This document shows, one piece after another, positions 11,001 to 21,990 of a DNA stretch of 64,000 nucleotides; the first letter of the stretch is position 1; each line of letters begins with the position of its first letter. Location of the stretch: contig OZ024871.1 of NCBI GenBank assembly GCA_964017185.1, forward strand, positions 56,533,226 through 56,597,225. The letters are read 5' to 3'. The translations under genes and the position numbers were made by a program. The notes beneath the pieces are model-generated. The model saw only the letters and a program-made list of their open reading frames with translations, made no database searches and was not told the origin of the DNA. The DNA is from Rugalucina vietnamica (taxonomy: Eukaryota; Mollusca; Bivalvia; Lucinida; Lucinidae).

Positions 11001-14000
11001 CCCACAACTCCCCTGGCTGATATTTTTCAGGGAACTGTATTTGCACGGAAATCAGCCTTGGGTAAGACATTGAGCCACATCATGGGAAAACCAACAATCT
11101 GCATATGCGAAAACAAAGGCGCAGATCAGCTTCGCAAATTGTACAATTCCTCTACTTCATAAATCTAAAATTTCCAGCCTCTAACCATCTTCTGTGACTG
11201 TGCAGCCCGGTTTGTGTCAGACCTGGTCGGAACCCAAATTGTTGGTTTTCTCACACACCGGCTCATTTGATGTTTTCAATGATGTTGGTGCCTTTCGAAT
11301 CATTTAATGTAAATGGTTATTTTTCCAACATGCTAATATTGTTTGCAACTACATTCTAACAACAGTTGAAGATTCAGACAAAATGACTGGCCACGCTGGC
11401 TTGGAAGGATATAGCACTGTACACTACTGTAATCCTTTCAATCTATTTCAAAATGGTTCTCCGATCCATACCAGCTAAGATCAGCTAGTTAAATCGCTAT
11501 TTAAATTCAATGCTTTGGGGACATCTCAGTAACTTAAGCGAGCTTAAATGCAGTTCTAAATGAATGTTTTTGATTTTAAAGATTTTTCTTGATCGTTTTG
11601 AGAACGTAATTATTTCCTTAGAACTATATCAAATTATCAAATTAATTGTTATTTTTCCCATAGATGGCCATGGAATGTTCTTTCTCGAACAAACTGGTGA
11701 GAGGTCGGACAGTTCGTCGACTGATAGCAAAGGAACGGTGAAAGGGGATGAAAGCAATTCAGAAGACTCGGCATTTCATTCACACGTAAACGTAAGTATA
11801 CTGAAAATACCATACAGTATAGTACTCAGCAAGTTTTGAATCGCACATTTCCATGATCGCCAGAGTGTATTACATAAACCTTCACACGAATATCAAATTC
11901 AGGTCAAAAGTATTGTAAAAATGTAGACATTCAGTAAAATATCAAAAATTCACGGTAATTCGAAACAAATGCTTTTAAAACAAGTTCCATGAGCGTTTTC
12001 GAAATTATCTGTTCAATTTATCTCGTATTGTAGTCATTATTTTCGTGTAAGCGTATAAATAATACAAAACTAGCCAATGATCAGGGACTGTTGGATCGCA
12101 CTTTTTAGGTACAACATTTTCCATCTAATCACATATCTAATCACATCGTTATTTTTGCAACATGTATGATATAAATAATAGCAATTCAACCTTAAAGACG
12201 ACCACATGGCACACTTTGAAACTTTATCTGGGATTGACATTCAACGCTGAAAAGACGTTTGTCTGATGCATTAACGTGTCGACTATGCGAAACACTAATC
12301 GTCTTATCCAGTATTCTTTTTAGTCAGTATACCGAAAATCAACCGATAGACCACAACTGATAACACCCCTTGACGCCAAAATGATCACGAAAGACCATTT
12401 GGTCTGTTGGCCCGTAGGCCTGATGTCCGTCGGAACGGCTGAAACGCGTGTGCCAAGGAACCTTGTTTTGATTGACTGATGTTACATAACTGTCCATAAC
12501 TCCAAGAGACTGTACACGCACAGAGGAGAGACTGATGTCGGACAGACATGATCCTAAAATTACCATGACGCGTTTGCGCCAGCCGTCAATGGCGGTAAAC
12601 ATGACTTACTAACCTCTCTATAGTTTCAATCCATGGCATTTGAAACGTCATTTGAAACACGTGATTTGACGTAGACACATGACGTGTGTGAGTTTGGATT
12701 TTGACCCCCCTTTTGCTGATTTAAGATGGAACAATCAATGTATGTTTTGTGTAAACCAATCAATTGGCAATTGGATACGGATACATAATTTAACGATTAT
12801 TGCCAAAGCAGTAATTTTGAAGGAGATATGGATAAAATAAAAAAGTGTAAAGTTTTTCATTTTTGTTCAGCACACTGATCGAGTTGTGTGAATGATTTGG
12901 GCAGTTTTAACTCCAATGTAAGAACACATAGAATGACATTAAATACTATTAACAACTTTCAAATAAAAAGTAATACAAAAGTAATACAATACATTTTTAT
13001 TTAGTGTTCTCATTGTTTCGTTCTGAAATAAAAGATAATATACATAAAAAGAAAGCCATGAAAGCATTGTTTAATGATTAATGTGTCTACATTTTGCGTT
13101 TTTATAAAAGAAATAAATTTTGTTACTCCGGCATGCATTCATTTTTCAAACTGAAGGGTATCGAATTTTATGGTTCTGCATCATGCAATATCTTCATGTC
13201 GCGGTATCATGCAATTTGGTGCATTAAATGTACATATTATTCAGCACCTGAAATAACTTTTGTTACTTGCCATGTCTTTGGTAATTCCTTGTCATTCCCC
13301 TGAAATTTGAAACCTGTAAACATATGAATTGAGAGTTATGCCAACAACTGCATGCAAATTTTCTAAACTAAGAAAATGCGACTTGTTTTCCAATTTGTTT
13401 TAAATTAGAGGGTTGAGACTCAGGCTAGAGATACGAATACTCATTTACAGTTTAGCGTAACAGAACTTAGAAGAGAGACATCAAGTTCTATTTTCCCATT
13501 TGTTTAAGGTCAGACTGGTGATGCATGTAAGTACATGCTGTCTAAAATAAATTCTTGTCATTTACAGAAAATTCCTTCCGAGTCAGATGTTGGACACACG
13601 CGAGACACTAGAAAGAGCGGGGGTTTTAGTCTAGGAAAATTATTCAGGAAAAAGAAGCAGCGAAGCTACAGCGAGCCGGGTATGCATCCAGAGGAAGAGG
13701 CTGTACGCAGAAAACAAAAGGTGATTACATCATCTCCTCAATGATCACATGTATTACACAATATTTTTGTTACATTGTGGTTTTGTCCCAAAACATAGAG
13801 ACATACAATTATGTTTGTTTTGTCCAAAATCAAACGAATCAATGAGGTAGATTGGTCTTGTGTCAACCTATATTTTTAGAGAAAATCCAACCTATATTTT
13901 TAGAGAAAATCAGAAGAAAAAACTAATGAAAATGTGTTTATAAACTGTAAAATTTGAACATGTTGCTTATCAAGTTGAAAATAGTACAAGTAGGCAATGC

Positions 14001-17000
14001 TCAGGAAAAGGCTCAATCAGAACGAAAACCATGATGGGAAAAACTAAATTGACCATTAGGCACTTGTAATAAGAAAACATATCTCCCTTTAATAGGAGTT
14101 GCTGAAATAATGATGTGGAGATATTGCAGCTGCTTATAAGACGTGATTTAAAATTGAGCCTGTGTGTGGGAAAACCAACAATTTGGGTTCCGACCAGGTC
14201 TGATACAAACCGGGCTGTAAAGTCACAGAAGATGGTTAGAGGCTGGAAATTTTAGATTTAGAAAGAAGAGGAATTGTTCTATCCGTGTAGCGAAAACAAA
14301 GGCGCTGATCAGCTTCGCAGTAACTGCGAAGCAGATTGTTGGTTTTTCCATGCGTTGGCTTAAAATTATCTTCCCACATGCAGTACCATATGCTGATAAA
14401 TGTAACCTAATTTGTTTTGTAATCGGCCAGGTGTTTTTACTTAGCTTAAATTAAATTGGTGACACCTATGACTAAATGGTACAGACAAATTATATTAATT
14501 TTTTCCTTGTTGATATTGGTTGTTTTGTCTCAACCTCTTCATGGTTTCCTTGACACCATGTTTTTGTCTCAACCTCTTCCTGGTTTCCTTGACAAGAGAG
14601 ATTGTAGTTAATGCATATTGGAAAATTACGTAAACACTACCCCTTGCCCTTCCTGGTTAGCTCACCTGAGCCGAAGGCTCACAGGTGAGCTTATAGTATA
14701 CCCATGCTCCGGCGTCCGTCCGTCGTCCGTCGTCCACCATTTTCAAAGATCTTCTCCTCTGAAACCACTTGGCCAATCAAAGCCAAACTTCATGTGGAGC
14801 ATCCTTAGGAAGGGGGAACGAAAGTTTATATAAATGGTCCAGGTCACATGACCAAGATGGCCGCCATGGCTATAAATAGCAAAAACCTTTAAAAATCTTC
14901 TTCTCCAGAACCAGTGGGCCGATTTCCACGAAACTTGGTATGTAGCATCGGGGACGCGGGCCCATCATAGTTTATATAAATCATGACCCTAGGATGACCT
15001 TGACTTATTTTATGGCAAGGTCAACTTAGGTCGCCAATGCATTTGAATGGGAAAAAATGGTAAAATGCTATTTAATGGGTAAAACTTACTGGGAATAGGC
15101 AAATGGACAGAAGATTAATGTTAATGGAAAATTTTAGCCCCTGGGGGTTGTCTGCCCCTGCCCCGGGGCTATATACATGTATATGACCATAATATTCAAA
15201 CATCTTCTCCCGTGAAACCGCTAGGCCAATCAAAGCCAAACTTCATGTGGAGCATCCTTGGGAAGGGGGAAAGAAAGTTTATATAAATGGTCAAGGTCAC
15301 ATGATCAAGATGGCCGCCATGGCAATAAATAGAAAAAACCTTTAAAAATCTTCTTCTCCAGAACCAGAAGGCCAATGATTTTGAAACTTGGTGTGAAGCA
15401 TCAGTGACTGGAGCTCTACAAAGTTTATATAAATCATGACCCTGGGATGACCTTGACCTATTTTACGGCAAGGTCAACATAGGTCGCTCATGCATTTGAA
15501 TGGGGAAAAGTGTTAAAATGTCATTTGTAGGGAAAAACTTGCAGGAAATGGGCAAATGGACTTATGATTGACGATTCTGAAAAAATTTGGACCCCAGGGG
15601 TCTGTCTGCACCCACCCCGGGGCAATATACATGTGTATGACCAAATTATTCAAACATCTTTTTCTCTGAAACCGCTTGGCCAATCAAAGCGAAACTTTAT
15701 GTGGAGCATTCTTAGGAAGAGTGAATGAAAGTCTATATAAATGGTCAAGGTCACATGATCAAGATGGCCGCCATGGCTATAAATAGCAAAAACCTTTAAA
15801 AATCTTCTTCTCCAGAACCAGAAGGCCTATGATTTTGAAACTTGGCATGAAGCATCAGGCAATAGAGCTCTACAAAGTTTATATACATCATGACCCTGGG
15901 ATGACCTTGACCTTTTTTACAGCAAGGTCAACTTAGGCCGCCCATGCAATTGAATGGGAAAAAATAAGAAAATGTCAATTAATGGCTTTATACATGTGTA
16001 TGACCATAATGTTCAAACATCTTCTTCTCTGAAACCGCTTGGCTAATCAAAGCCAAACTTTATGAGGAGAATTCTTAGGAAGAGTAAATGAAAGTTTGTC
16101 AAGTTGGTCAAGGTCACGTGACCAAGATGGCCGCCATGGCTATAAATAGCAAAAACATTTAAAAATCTTCTTCTCCAGAACCAGAAGGCCTATGATTTTG
16201 AAACTTGGCATGAAGCATCAAGCAATGGAGCTCTACAAAGTTTGTTTAAATCATGACCCTGAGATGACCTTGACCTTTTTTACGGCAAGGTCAACTTAGG
16301 TTGCCCATGCATTTGAATGGGGAAAATTGTTACAATGTCATTTGAAGGGCAAAACTTGCAATAAATTGGCAAATGGACTGATCATGAATCTTTATGATTT
16401 AAAAAAGAAACTGACTCCAGACGTTGCTCTGACCCTGCCCTGGGGTTATATACATGTATATTACCATTCTAGTCAAACAAGTTTATTGGTATATATCTCA
16501 GGTCTCAGGTGAGCGTTTACAGGACCATTGGTCCTCTGGTTTTAAATTATAGTTTAAAGGCTCAATATTACTCATTGTTCTCTTTATACATGTACTTACA
16601 AAGTCTGATAGCTTTTCGACCGGACTCGTATTTGGTTAAGAGTGAGGTGACTCTTGACACATTACTGCCCGACTTCTGTAATACTATTATACCATTTTCC
16701 ATCTTAATGGCCATATTTGGAATTCAGATTAGCGATATGAATTCTCCTTTTACGAAGCATATCATCTCAAGACCATGTAGCCGTCGAAACGCTGTGTATC
16801 AAAAGCACATATTAGATGTGGCGAGTTTATTCAGTCCAATTTGAACCCATCTCAAGAAAAGTATAGTCTAAAATCATGTTTTATTCCGAACCTATACTTA
16901 TAGCTTATTTTATTCCTTTTTCAGACAAAGTTTTACAGAAAAGGCTCTGAGAAAACAGACAGCAGTGAGTACCTTATCTCGACACTTGCTTGCATTTTTG

Positions 17001-19089
17001 CATTAAATGTTCTTTCCCTTTAAGTTTCCTTCTTAACTCATTTAAGCCTGGCGTCCCTTTAGTGGGACATAGGCAAACAGAATAGTCCTAGATGCCGTGA
17101 CGCCGCAGAACGCGGCGTCCCATCTGGGGCTATTCTATTTGCTTAGAAACTTTTCATCGAAAAATGGAATAAAAATTAAAGATCACTCCTAACACCCCTA
17201 AAAACGAAAGTGGACTCACCCAATTGATAATGATGGAAAAATCCATTCGTCAAATATGGGTTAAATTGATTGGCATTCCATGGTAAAAAATTTTCAATAA
17301 ATTCATGGCAGTTTTGGTCTCTACCAATTGGGCTACCCTCTCAAAATAAAGAATTTACTTACTTACTTACTTACATATGGCCGCTATAGACAGTGCCAAT
17401 TATTTTTGTCCCTTCTATTGCACTAAATGACGTTTTTCTTTCGACCAAGACAGCACATAGTATTGTTTTCATTATTTGAGTTATTTCTATTTTGATTTGG
17501 ATAAATGAATTGAGCCTCCGCATGGGAACACCAACAATCAGCATAGGCGAAAACAAAGGCGCAGATCAGCTTCGCAATAACTGTGAAGCTGATCAGCGCC
17601 TTTGTTTTCGCTACGCGGATAGTACAATTCCTCTTCTTTCTGAATCCAAAATTTCCAGCCTCTAACCATCTTTTGTGACTGTACAGCCCGGTTTGTGTCG
17701 GACCTGGTCGGAACCCAAATTGTTGGTTTTCCCACGCATAGGCTCAATTAATGTTCTAGTAAATCCAGTATCTCGGAATTCCTTAATTCGGTTTAGAACC
17801 AATAGTATTTAGTTAATATAGACAAAGGATCTTCGTGCGCATCTGTGATTCTGACATTAAACCACGCATACTCTTGTTTCAGGCACCAGCGGATATTCAA
17901 CCTACTCTGAATCAAGTCGAGTGTCAGACTCGAAGGATGAGGAACAAGTGGTAAATTTATTTTTAAATAAAATAATACCATCAGGATAACAATGTCCGTG
18001 CTATAAATACCCCCTTAAATCCCACTTTTACATATACATGTAGTGAAAACGGGGTTTGCAGGGGTATATCTACTTTTCTTATTTTTGCTCCAAAACATAG
18101 ATTGTGGGTACGCGTTAGAACCGCCCCAGCCACAATCAATGTTTTGAGCAAAAATATTGAACATATCGCCTTTTTCCATTGAAACTTTCAATTTTTAAAG
18201 CTAAAGAAATCTCGGTTTATTGCATCGGCAAGTTTTCATAATACTATGATACCTTTAAGTATTATTAATACTAAAAGGTAAAAGTAAGCAATGATCAGGA
18301 ACTGGTCAATCACCACCAAAGTTTCACCCTACACAGAAATGGGAAAATAAAATGACAATCTGGTACTGATACAATGAGAACATATTGTTAGCTGACTGAA
18401 CAGTTACTTCTCTAAAGGCGGCCACTGTTTTATTAGATTTTGATTCCATTTTGAGAGACACATCTATAAGTATAAAGACAGTATTCGATTTGCCTTCAAT
18501 GTATCCCTAATTGCTGGTATATGGATCAGTGTAAAGCTATACATAGTATATGTGCTGAAACGTTATACGGTTAAAACGTTATACGGTTAGCACCATTGCA
18601 AATGCATGATAATATATACTTACTTACCGAATGTTAACGTCATATATGTGCAATATCTTAAACTACATGTTCTATGATTTTCAGGTTCAAAGAAACGGTA
18701 AAACATCAAAGAAAAAGAGCAAAGACCGATGGAAACTTCTGCAAAATAATGTACAGGTACGTTGAGCTTTTTTTTCATTATTTTATCAGTCAGTATTTAC
18801 ATACATTAAAGGTTTGCCGCTTACATACAATCAACAATGTCTAAAATATTCTTAAAATGCTGAAAGCAGCTAAGTCTTTATGCACTCTGGAGAGGGACTG
18901 GCTTTTTGAAGTCAGATACAAATCGGATATTGTCGATACAAATCGGAACAGCTCCAAAAGTTGACACGAAAATATTTCGAAAATTATTTTCAGAGACGAA
19001 ATTCAGTGAGGATCGACCATATTATGAAGGACGAGAACTTATTCGCCCCAGTACCACTACCCGGCAAAGGATCTGACGAAGGCTTCTGA
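7526..19089 (+). CDS. PIK3AP1-like: BCAP/BANK1/Dof-family signalling adaptor (complete, 12 exons)
   Basis: Cytoplasmic adaptor that in vertebrates (BCAP, BANK1) links tyrosine kinases and Toll-like receptors to PI3K, and in Drosophila (Dof/stumps) links FGF receptor to Ras. Exons: 7526-8056, 8373-8502, 8825-9379, 9666-9878, 10259-10405, 10954-11061, 11664-11791, 13568-13720, 16925-16964, 17883-17950, 18685-18756, 18994-19089. All introns are GT-AG, phases agree at every junction, and the 2241-nt sum gives 746 aa plus stop, close to vertebrate family lengths of about 800. Seen order: TIR-like domain (about 1-130), DBB domain (about 155-255), Ser-rich linker with PPPPPR, ankyrin-like block (406-477), second PPPPPR, YIDM at 516-519 (YxxM, p85 SH2 site), YCNV at 282 (YxN, Grb2-type), and a basic tail. 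The family call is strong. BCAP versus BANK1 cannot be decided, since invertebrates usually have a single ancestral gene. Confidence 0.93.
8373..8502 (+). CDS. Adaptor exon 2: DBB domain core
   Basis: Residues 178-220, starting DDEVYLLLERMAEGKIEVIL. With the end of exon 1 and start of exon 3 it forms the Dof/BCAP/BANK (DBB) domain. Acceptor TTTTACAAG, donor G|GTAAGA, phase 1 at the end. Confidence 0.9.
8825..9379 (+). CDS. Adaptor exon 3: end of DBB, Pro-rich and Ser-rich linker
   Basis: Residues 221-405. Completes the DBB domain (SPHTFDVLVGNEEIGFGQID), then carries PPPPPR at about 259-264 (possible SH3 ligand), YYCNV around 281-285 (YxN, Grb2-SH2 type), a long Ser/Asp-rich linker and a helical segment (LEQIRKLLEEETDPVNVLCS). 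Acceptor TTTTTCAG, donor CAG|GTAAGG, phase 1. Confidence 0.9.
9666..9878 (+). CDS. Adaptor exon 4: ankyrin-like block
   Basis: Residues 406-476. SSAHWPTLVHFGAEFNLIKF and REGQLPHNIARKNGYNDLAK match the two ankyrin-like helical pairs that follow DBB in BCAP and BANK1. The more obvious CAG at 9611-9613 gives the wrong frame. The acceptor TACTTTCAG ending at 9665 keeps phase 1 and the domain frame. Confidence 0.9.
10259..10405 (+). CDS. Adaptor exon 5: PPPPPR and YxxM motif
   Basis: Residues 477-525. Contains a second PPPPPR (504-509) and QYIDM (515-519), a YxxM consensus for the SH2 domains of PI3K p85. The split Asp codon at the 5' edge and the donor CTG|GTATGT fit phase 1 on both sides. Confidence 0.87.
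10684..10910 (+). mobile_element. MITE family M, intron 5 of adaptor gene
   Basis: TIRs of the type TGAGCC...GGGAAAACC and GGTTTTC...GGCTCA. The core hairpin pairs GCGCAGATCAGC with GCTGATCAACGC. About 227 bp. Confidence 0.75.
10954..11061 (+). CDS. Adaptor exon 6
   Basis: Residues 526-561, low complexity, Pro/Thr-containing (PPDGDKTPTTPLADIFQGTV). Acceptor CCTTCTAG, donor G|GTAAGA. A MITE begins nine bases after the exon edge, and another ends about 43 bases before it. Confidence 0.83.
11071..11265 (+). mobile_element. MITE family M, intron 6 of adaptor gene
   Basis: Same family, lacking one arm of the core hairpin (195 bp). It begins nine bases downstream of the exon 6 boundary, just past the 5' splice site. 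Confidence 0.8.
11664..11791 (+). CDS. Adaptor exon 7
   Basis: Residues 562-604, Ser/Asp/Glu-rich, no recognised domain. Acceptor TTTTCCCATAG, donor AAC|GTAAGT, phase 1 in and phase 0 out. Confidence 0.85.
13568..13720 (+). CDS. Adaptor exon 8: basic patch with 14-3-3-like site
   Basis: Residues 605-655. LGKLFRKKKQRSYSEPG carries a Lys/Arg cluster followed by RSYSEP (636-641), which fits the RSxSxP mode-1 14-3-3 consensus if Ser639 is phosphorylated. Phase 0 on both sides. Confidence 0.88.
13866..13912. repeat. 24-bp tandem duplication, intron 8
   Basis: CAACCTATATTTTTAGAGAA followed by AATC occurs twice. Confidence 0.8.
13985..14075 (+). repeat. Dispersed repeat R, copy 2 (intron 8)
   Basis: AGTAGGCAATGCTCAGGAAA, CAATCAGAACGAAA and GGGAAAAACTAAATTGACCA match repeat R. 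Confidence 0.5.
14155..14362 (-). mobile_element. MITE family M, intron 8 of adaptor gene
   Basis: Reverse orientation copy (208 bp) with one core arm shortened; terminal TTGAGCC and GGCTTA. Confidence 0.75.
14520..14600. repeat. Short tandem duplication, intron 8
   Basis: TTTGTCTCAACCTCTTC[A/C]TGGTTTCCTTGACA occurs twice in tandem. Confidence 0.8.
14659..16539 (+). mobile_element. Helentron-like non-autonomous element, copy 1
   Basis: Starts AGCTCACCTGAGCCGAAGGC, a hairpin, and ends with CTCAGGTGAGC plus the palindrome AGGACCATTGGTCCT followed by CTGG. GCTCACCTGAG and CTCAGGTGAGC are subterminal inverted repeats. The body is about four imperfect tandem units starting near 14743, 15197, 15652 and 16014 (period about 455, the last shorter). 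No coding potential. Lies in intron 8 of the adaptor gene. Confidence 0.75.
16925..16964 (+). CDS. Adaptor exon 9 (40-nt microexon)
   Basis: Residues 656-668 (TKFYRKGSEKTDS). Acceptor CTTTTTCAG, donor A|GTGAGT. Assigned because it joins exon 8 (phase 0) to exon 10 (phase 1) without a frame break; it is the least independent exon of the model. Confidence 0.75.
17055..17230 (+). repeat. Dispersed repeat P with GC hairpin, copy 2
   Basis: GACGCCGCAGAACGCGGCGTC hairpin sits between CTAGATGCCGT and CATCTGGGGCTATTCTATTT; homologous to 5455-5620 in opposite orientation. Lies in intron 9. Confidence 0.55.
17325..17376 (+). repeat. Retroposon 3' tail with (TTAC)n
   Basis: AAAATAAAGAATTTACTTAC followed by TTAC repeats looks like the 3' end of a LINE or SINE with a polyadenylation-like signal and microsatellite tail. 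Confidence 0.4.
17511..17746 (+). mobile_element. MITE family M, intron 9 of adaptor gene
   Basis: Full-length copy (236 bp) with an intact core hairpin: CAGATCAGCTTCGCA pairs with TGTGAAGCTGATCAG. Confidence 0.8.
17883..17950 (+). CDS. Adaptor exon 10
   Basis: Residues 669-691, Ser/Tyr-rich (GYSTYSESSRVSDSKDEEQV). Acceptor CTTGTTTCAG, donor GTG|GTAAAT, phase 1 in and phase 0 out. Confidence 0.82.
17992..18232 (+). mobile_element. Hairpin MITE family H copy, intron 10 of adaptor gene
   Basis: Same arms, but the palindrome tip is mostly deleted (GAACCGCCCCAGCCACAATC), so it could no longer form the full hairpin. Confidence 0.7.
18278..18390 (+). repeat. Dispersed repeat R, copy 3 (intron 10)
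   Basis: AAAAGTAAGCAATGATCAGG matches copy 1; the rest is more diverged (GGGAAAATAAAATGACAATC). It shares a trailing GAGAACATA with copy 4. Confidence 0.4.
18685..18756 (+). CDS. Adaptor exon 11
   Basis: Residues 692-715, strongly basic (TSKKKSKDRWKLLQNNVQ). Acceptor GATTTTCAG, donor CAG|GTACGT, phase 0 on both sides. Confidence 0.84.
18994..19089 (+). CDS. Adaptor exon 12 with stop codon
   Basis: Residues 716-746, ending with TGA at 19087-19089. Acceptor TATTTTCAG. Two AATAAA signals follow within 30 bases, consistent with the true 3' end of the transcript. Confidence 0.86.
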   Translation, partial: RRNSVRIDHIMKDENLFAPVPLPGKGSDEGF

Positions 19090-19099
19090 TGAACTAAAG

Positions 19100-19114
19100 A
19101 ATAAATTGAATAAA
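19100..19114 (+). promoter_or_regulatory. Tandem polyadenylation signals of the adaptor gene
   Basis: AATAAA occurs at 19100-19105 and again at 19109-19114, 11 and 20 bases after the stop codon. This would give an unusually short 3' UTR; a longer transcript using a later signal is possible. Confidence 0.6.
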
Positions 19115-19753
19115 GATTTAAACATGTCTCATTGACGTCGATCCAAGTTGCCTAAATGACAAAGGACATACAGTACAAACATTATGAAATTTACTGAACG
19201 TAGTCAACGGTTTGGATCAACAGCAGTATATCAGAGTATATCACTAGTGCCCATATACTCGAATAATGCGTTGACAAATACACCGACTACGTGTCCTGTA
19301 CGAGGAGATCTCGGATAGTGTTACCAGGCGCAACTGTCCAAGAAGTGAGAAACAGTATTTTAGACGTATCGTCGCATAATGTGCTGTCTGATTTGTGTAG
19401 CTATATTTTTTTTTACTCTTTTAATTATGATTTTATATTTTTATTGTTCGCTCATGAAATTGAAGCTCATTTTTACTATAAGCAATGCATACATAGTATA
19501 TAGTGATATTTTAAAGACTTCGGTCTTTTGACTTCATATAAAGTTAATGAAATATGTAAAACAACCACATCATTTATGTTACATATACATGTACAGTTTA
19601 TTTTGGGAACTTCACCCATAAATATGTTATCAACATTTTTGTTAACAGATCTAGATATTTCATATAATGAATACCCTCACGGTATCATCATTATGGAACT
19701 TTATGTGCATGTACGTGCTTTATTATTCCATTATCTTTGACAGAAAACTTACA

Positions 19754-20399
19754 TTAAGGATGTTCGCTGCCAATGAAGTATTTTTCCAACCCTACCCCCA
19801 CACTTGAAAAGTCGAAAAAAAAATCAATATTTTGAAATATGCCAAACCCATATTTGTTTATTCAAACTTTTTCTTGTATTTTCACACAACATAGAACTTT
19901 GTAATATTGTTCGAATAAAAGAAAGAAATATATAGGGCAGTGTGCATATAAGAGAGAACCAACAACTTGAAAATCACCATTTTCAGCCTTTTTTTCAGCT
20001 GTTTTGTCTCTTTAAGCCCATTTCATAAAACCACCTAAAATTTCAAAACCAGCACCCCAAAGACACAAAGACTGACTTAGAAGACCATGGACACGTATAC
20101 TGCAGCTAAAATAAACAAAGAAATAGTGCAATTAATTTGAAAATGTGCAATATTCAAGTTTAATCTACCCTACCCCCTAAATTTCACTGACAACTAAATT
20201 TTGCTGAAAAGTTGCAGAAAATGGGGTGAAAAAATGAAGTTTCTTAGATTGACAATTTTCATGGCTCGTTCAATGCATATCATCATTATGTATCCAAATA
20301 TAAAATATTGGGAAAATATCTGCAACCGTTTAGGAGATATTCAAGAAAAGAAAAACCGGAAGTTCCGAAATGTCAAATGTTAGCAGCGAACATCCTTAA
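19754..20399. mobile_element. TTAA-flanked TIR element (piggyBac-type MITE candidate)
   Basis: TTAA then GGATGTTCGCTGC on the left, GCAGCGAACATCC then TTAA on the right: 13-bp perfect TIRs, 646 bp overall, with no supported gene inside. Lies just beyond the adaptor gene's 3' end. Confidence 0.7.
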
Positions 20400-20503
20400 A
20401 GAACATTTACTCTATAAAACGAGGTTGTATAAATGATTATGTTGCAGTAATACTTAAAATAGGGTGCATGGTGTATCATGTTGGAAAGATTCTGTTGTTT
20501 GCA

Positions 20504-20560
20504 AGTTAAGTAAGTAAGTAAGTAAGTATTCTTTATTTCCTCCATAGACAGGAGAGTTAC
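20504..20560 (-). repeat. Retroposon 3' tail, reversed
   Basis: On the - strand, GGAAATAAAGAATACTTACT runs into (TTAC)n, the same type of tail as at 17325. The upstream body on this strand (20561-20640) is not recognised. Confidence 0.4.
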
Positions 20561-21086
20561 ATATGACATGACAATAAACAAACATATAGGCAATAAACAT
20601 ATAGACATGGAATACATATATACAAATTACAACATTAAATGACAATACAAACAGAAGCAATCATGAAAGACGTACGAGGCGTAAGACAGCATATAATTGT
20701 ATCTACATGTACCATATTTCGCATACGAGTGCCATATCTAGCATATGAAATTTTCGCCTTTACAGCTCGGTACCAAATCCTCACGGGCCCAAGTCAGTTA
20801 ACCTTACCGAAACGAAATGTAAGATATCTAGAGAGAGGCCAAGCTAGAGGCATGTTGACAATATTGTATATTGTATAACTAACACAATGATCGGCATTAC
20901 ACAAATGCAGAAAATAGTGTTAAAGCTCTATATGAGCCCCAACGTGAACAGAACGGACCATGGACCCTATGAACAAGGGCGAGGATCAAAAAGCACATAT
21001 GCACAAGCTGATCACCCCCTTGTTACACCAGGTTGTAGCTGATATGTTATATCTTTAATCTACATTCAATGTGTGAGTGTAAATAG

Positions 21087-21130
<44 letters not shown>

Positions 21131-21131
21131 G
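21087..21131. repeat. (ATCT)n microsatellite
   Basis: About eleven tetranucleotide units. Confidence 0.95.
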
Positions 21132-21502
21132 AATTTGTTATAATATATTTTGTTCATGAAGAATTAAATTTTCATACTGCATATAGTGTTTTGTTGTGTC
21201 AGTACCTTTGTCAAAACATGTCACACATACCAAATTGAACTTCTGACCTAATTCGGGCCTGGTTATCGAAAAGCATGCAGCTTGACCTAAACTGAAGTTT
21301 TATATTTTGGACAAGAAGGATCACTTGATCTTGCAAATTAAAACAATCAGAATAGGTAAGCCTCATGAAACCTAACATATAAAAGGAATGGCAGAACTCC
21401 AATAGATTGCCGAAACCTAACGATATTGCGTTGCAGAAAATAACACTCAATGTCATTGTTTGTACACATGCCAGAAAAGTTGGTTATCTCTGTCCATTGG
21501 GT

Positions 21503-21588
21503 TGCCCTGGCCCCCACGTAAAGCTTATAAACTACTGATTATAAACTACTGATTGCCCTGGCCCCCACGTAAAGCTTATAAACTACTG
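21503..21588. repeat. Short tandem duplication
   Basis: TTGCCCTGGCCCCCACGTAA with AAGCTTATAAACTACTG occurs twice, 51 bases apart, with a third partial ATAAACTACTG between. Confidence 0.8.
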
Positions 21589-21990
21589 TTAACCACTAAG
21601 AATGGAAGAGCCAGCCCAATAAAAGTGGATTAGTCAAACCATTCATACACACAACCCTTTTCATACATACAACCCATAGTTGTTTACTTGGTTGATTATA
21701 TTCAAAGCGCATTTGGATGTCAAGACATTCCCAATGTTAGGTTGGAAGCCCCATAAAATGGAAGCAGCGTCCCGACATTACCATAGCTGTTGACAGAGAC
21801 CCAAAGCACCAAATCAAAGCAAACAATTTCAGCGACTGGACTGTTTGTATATCTGATGTAAGACTGATCTCTGGATGATTGCGTGTCCGCAATCTCAAGC
21901 AAGGCTAGTGGCAAGTGGCAAGTTCTCGCATACAGTATCGTGTAGTTGGTTTTGTATTCAGACCCACCAAGAGCCAAACGGAATGGGTTT

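Noticed and set aside
12339-12602. 87-codon - strand frame inside adaptor intron 7
   Set aside because: Unusual CpG content but no family similarity or splice sites seen; possibly an old repeat.
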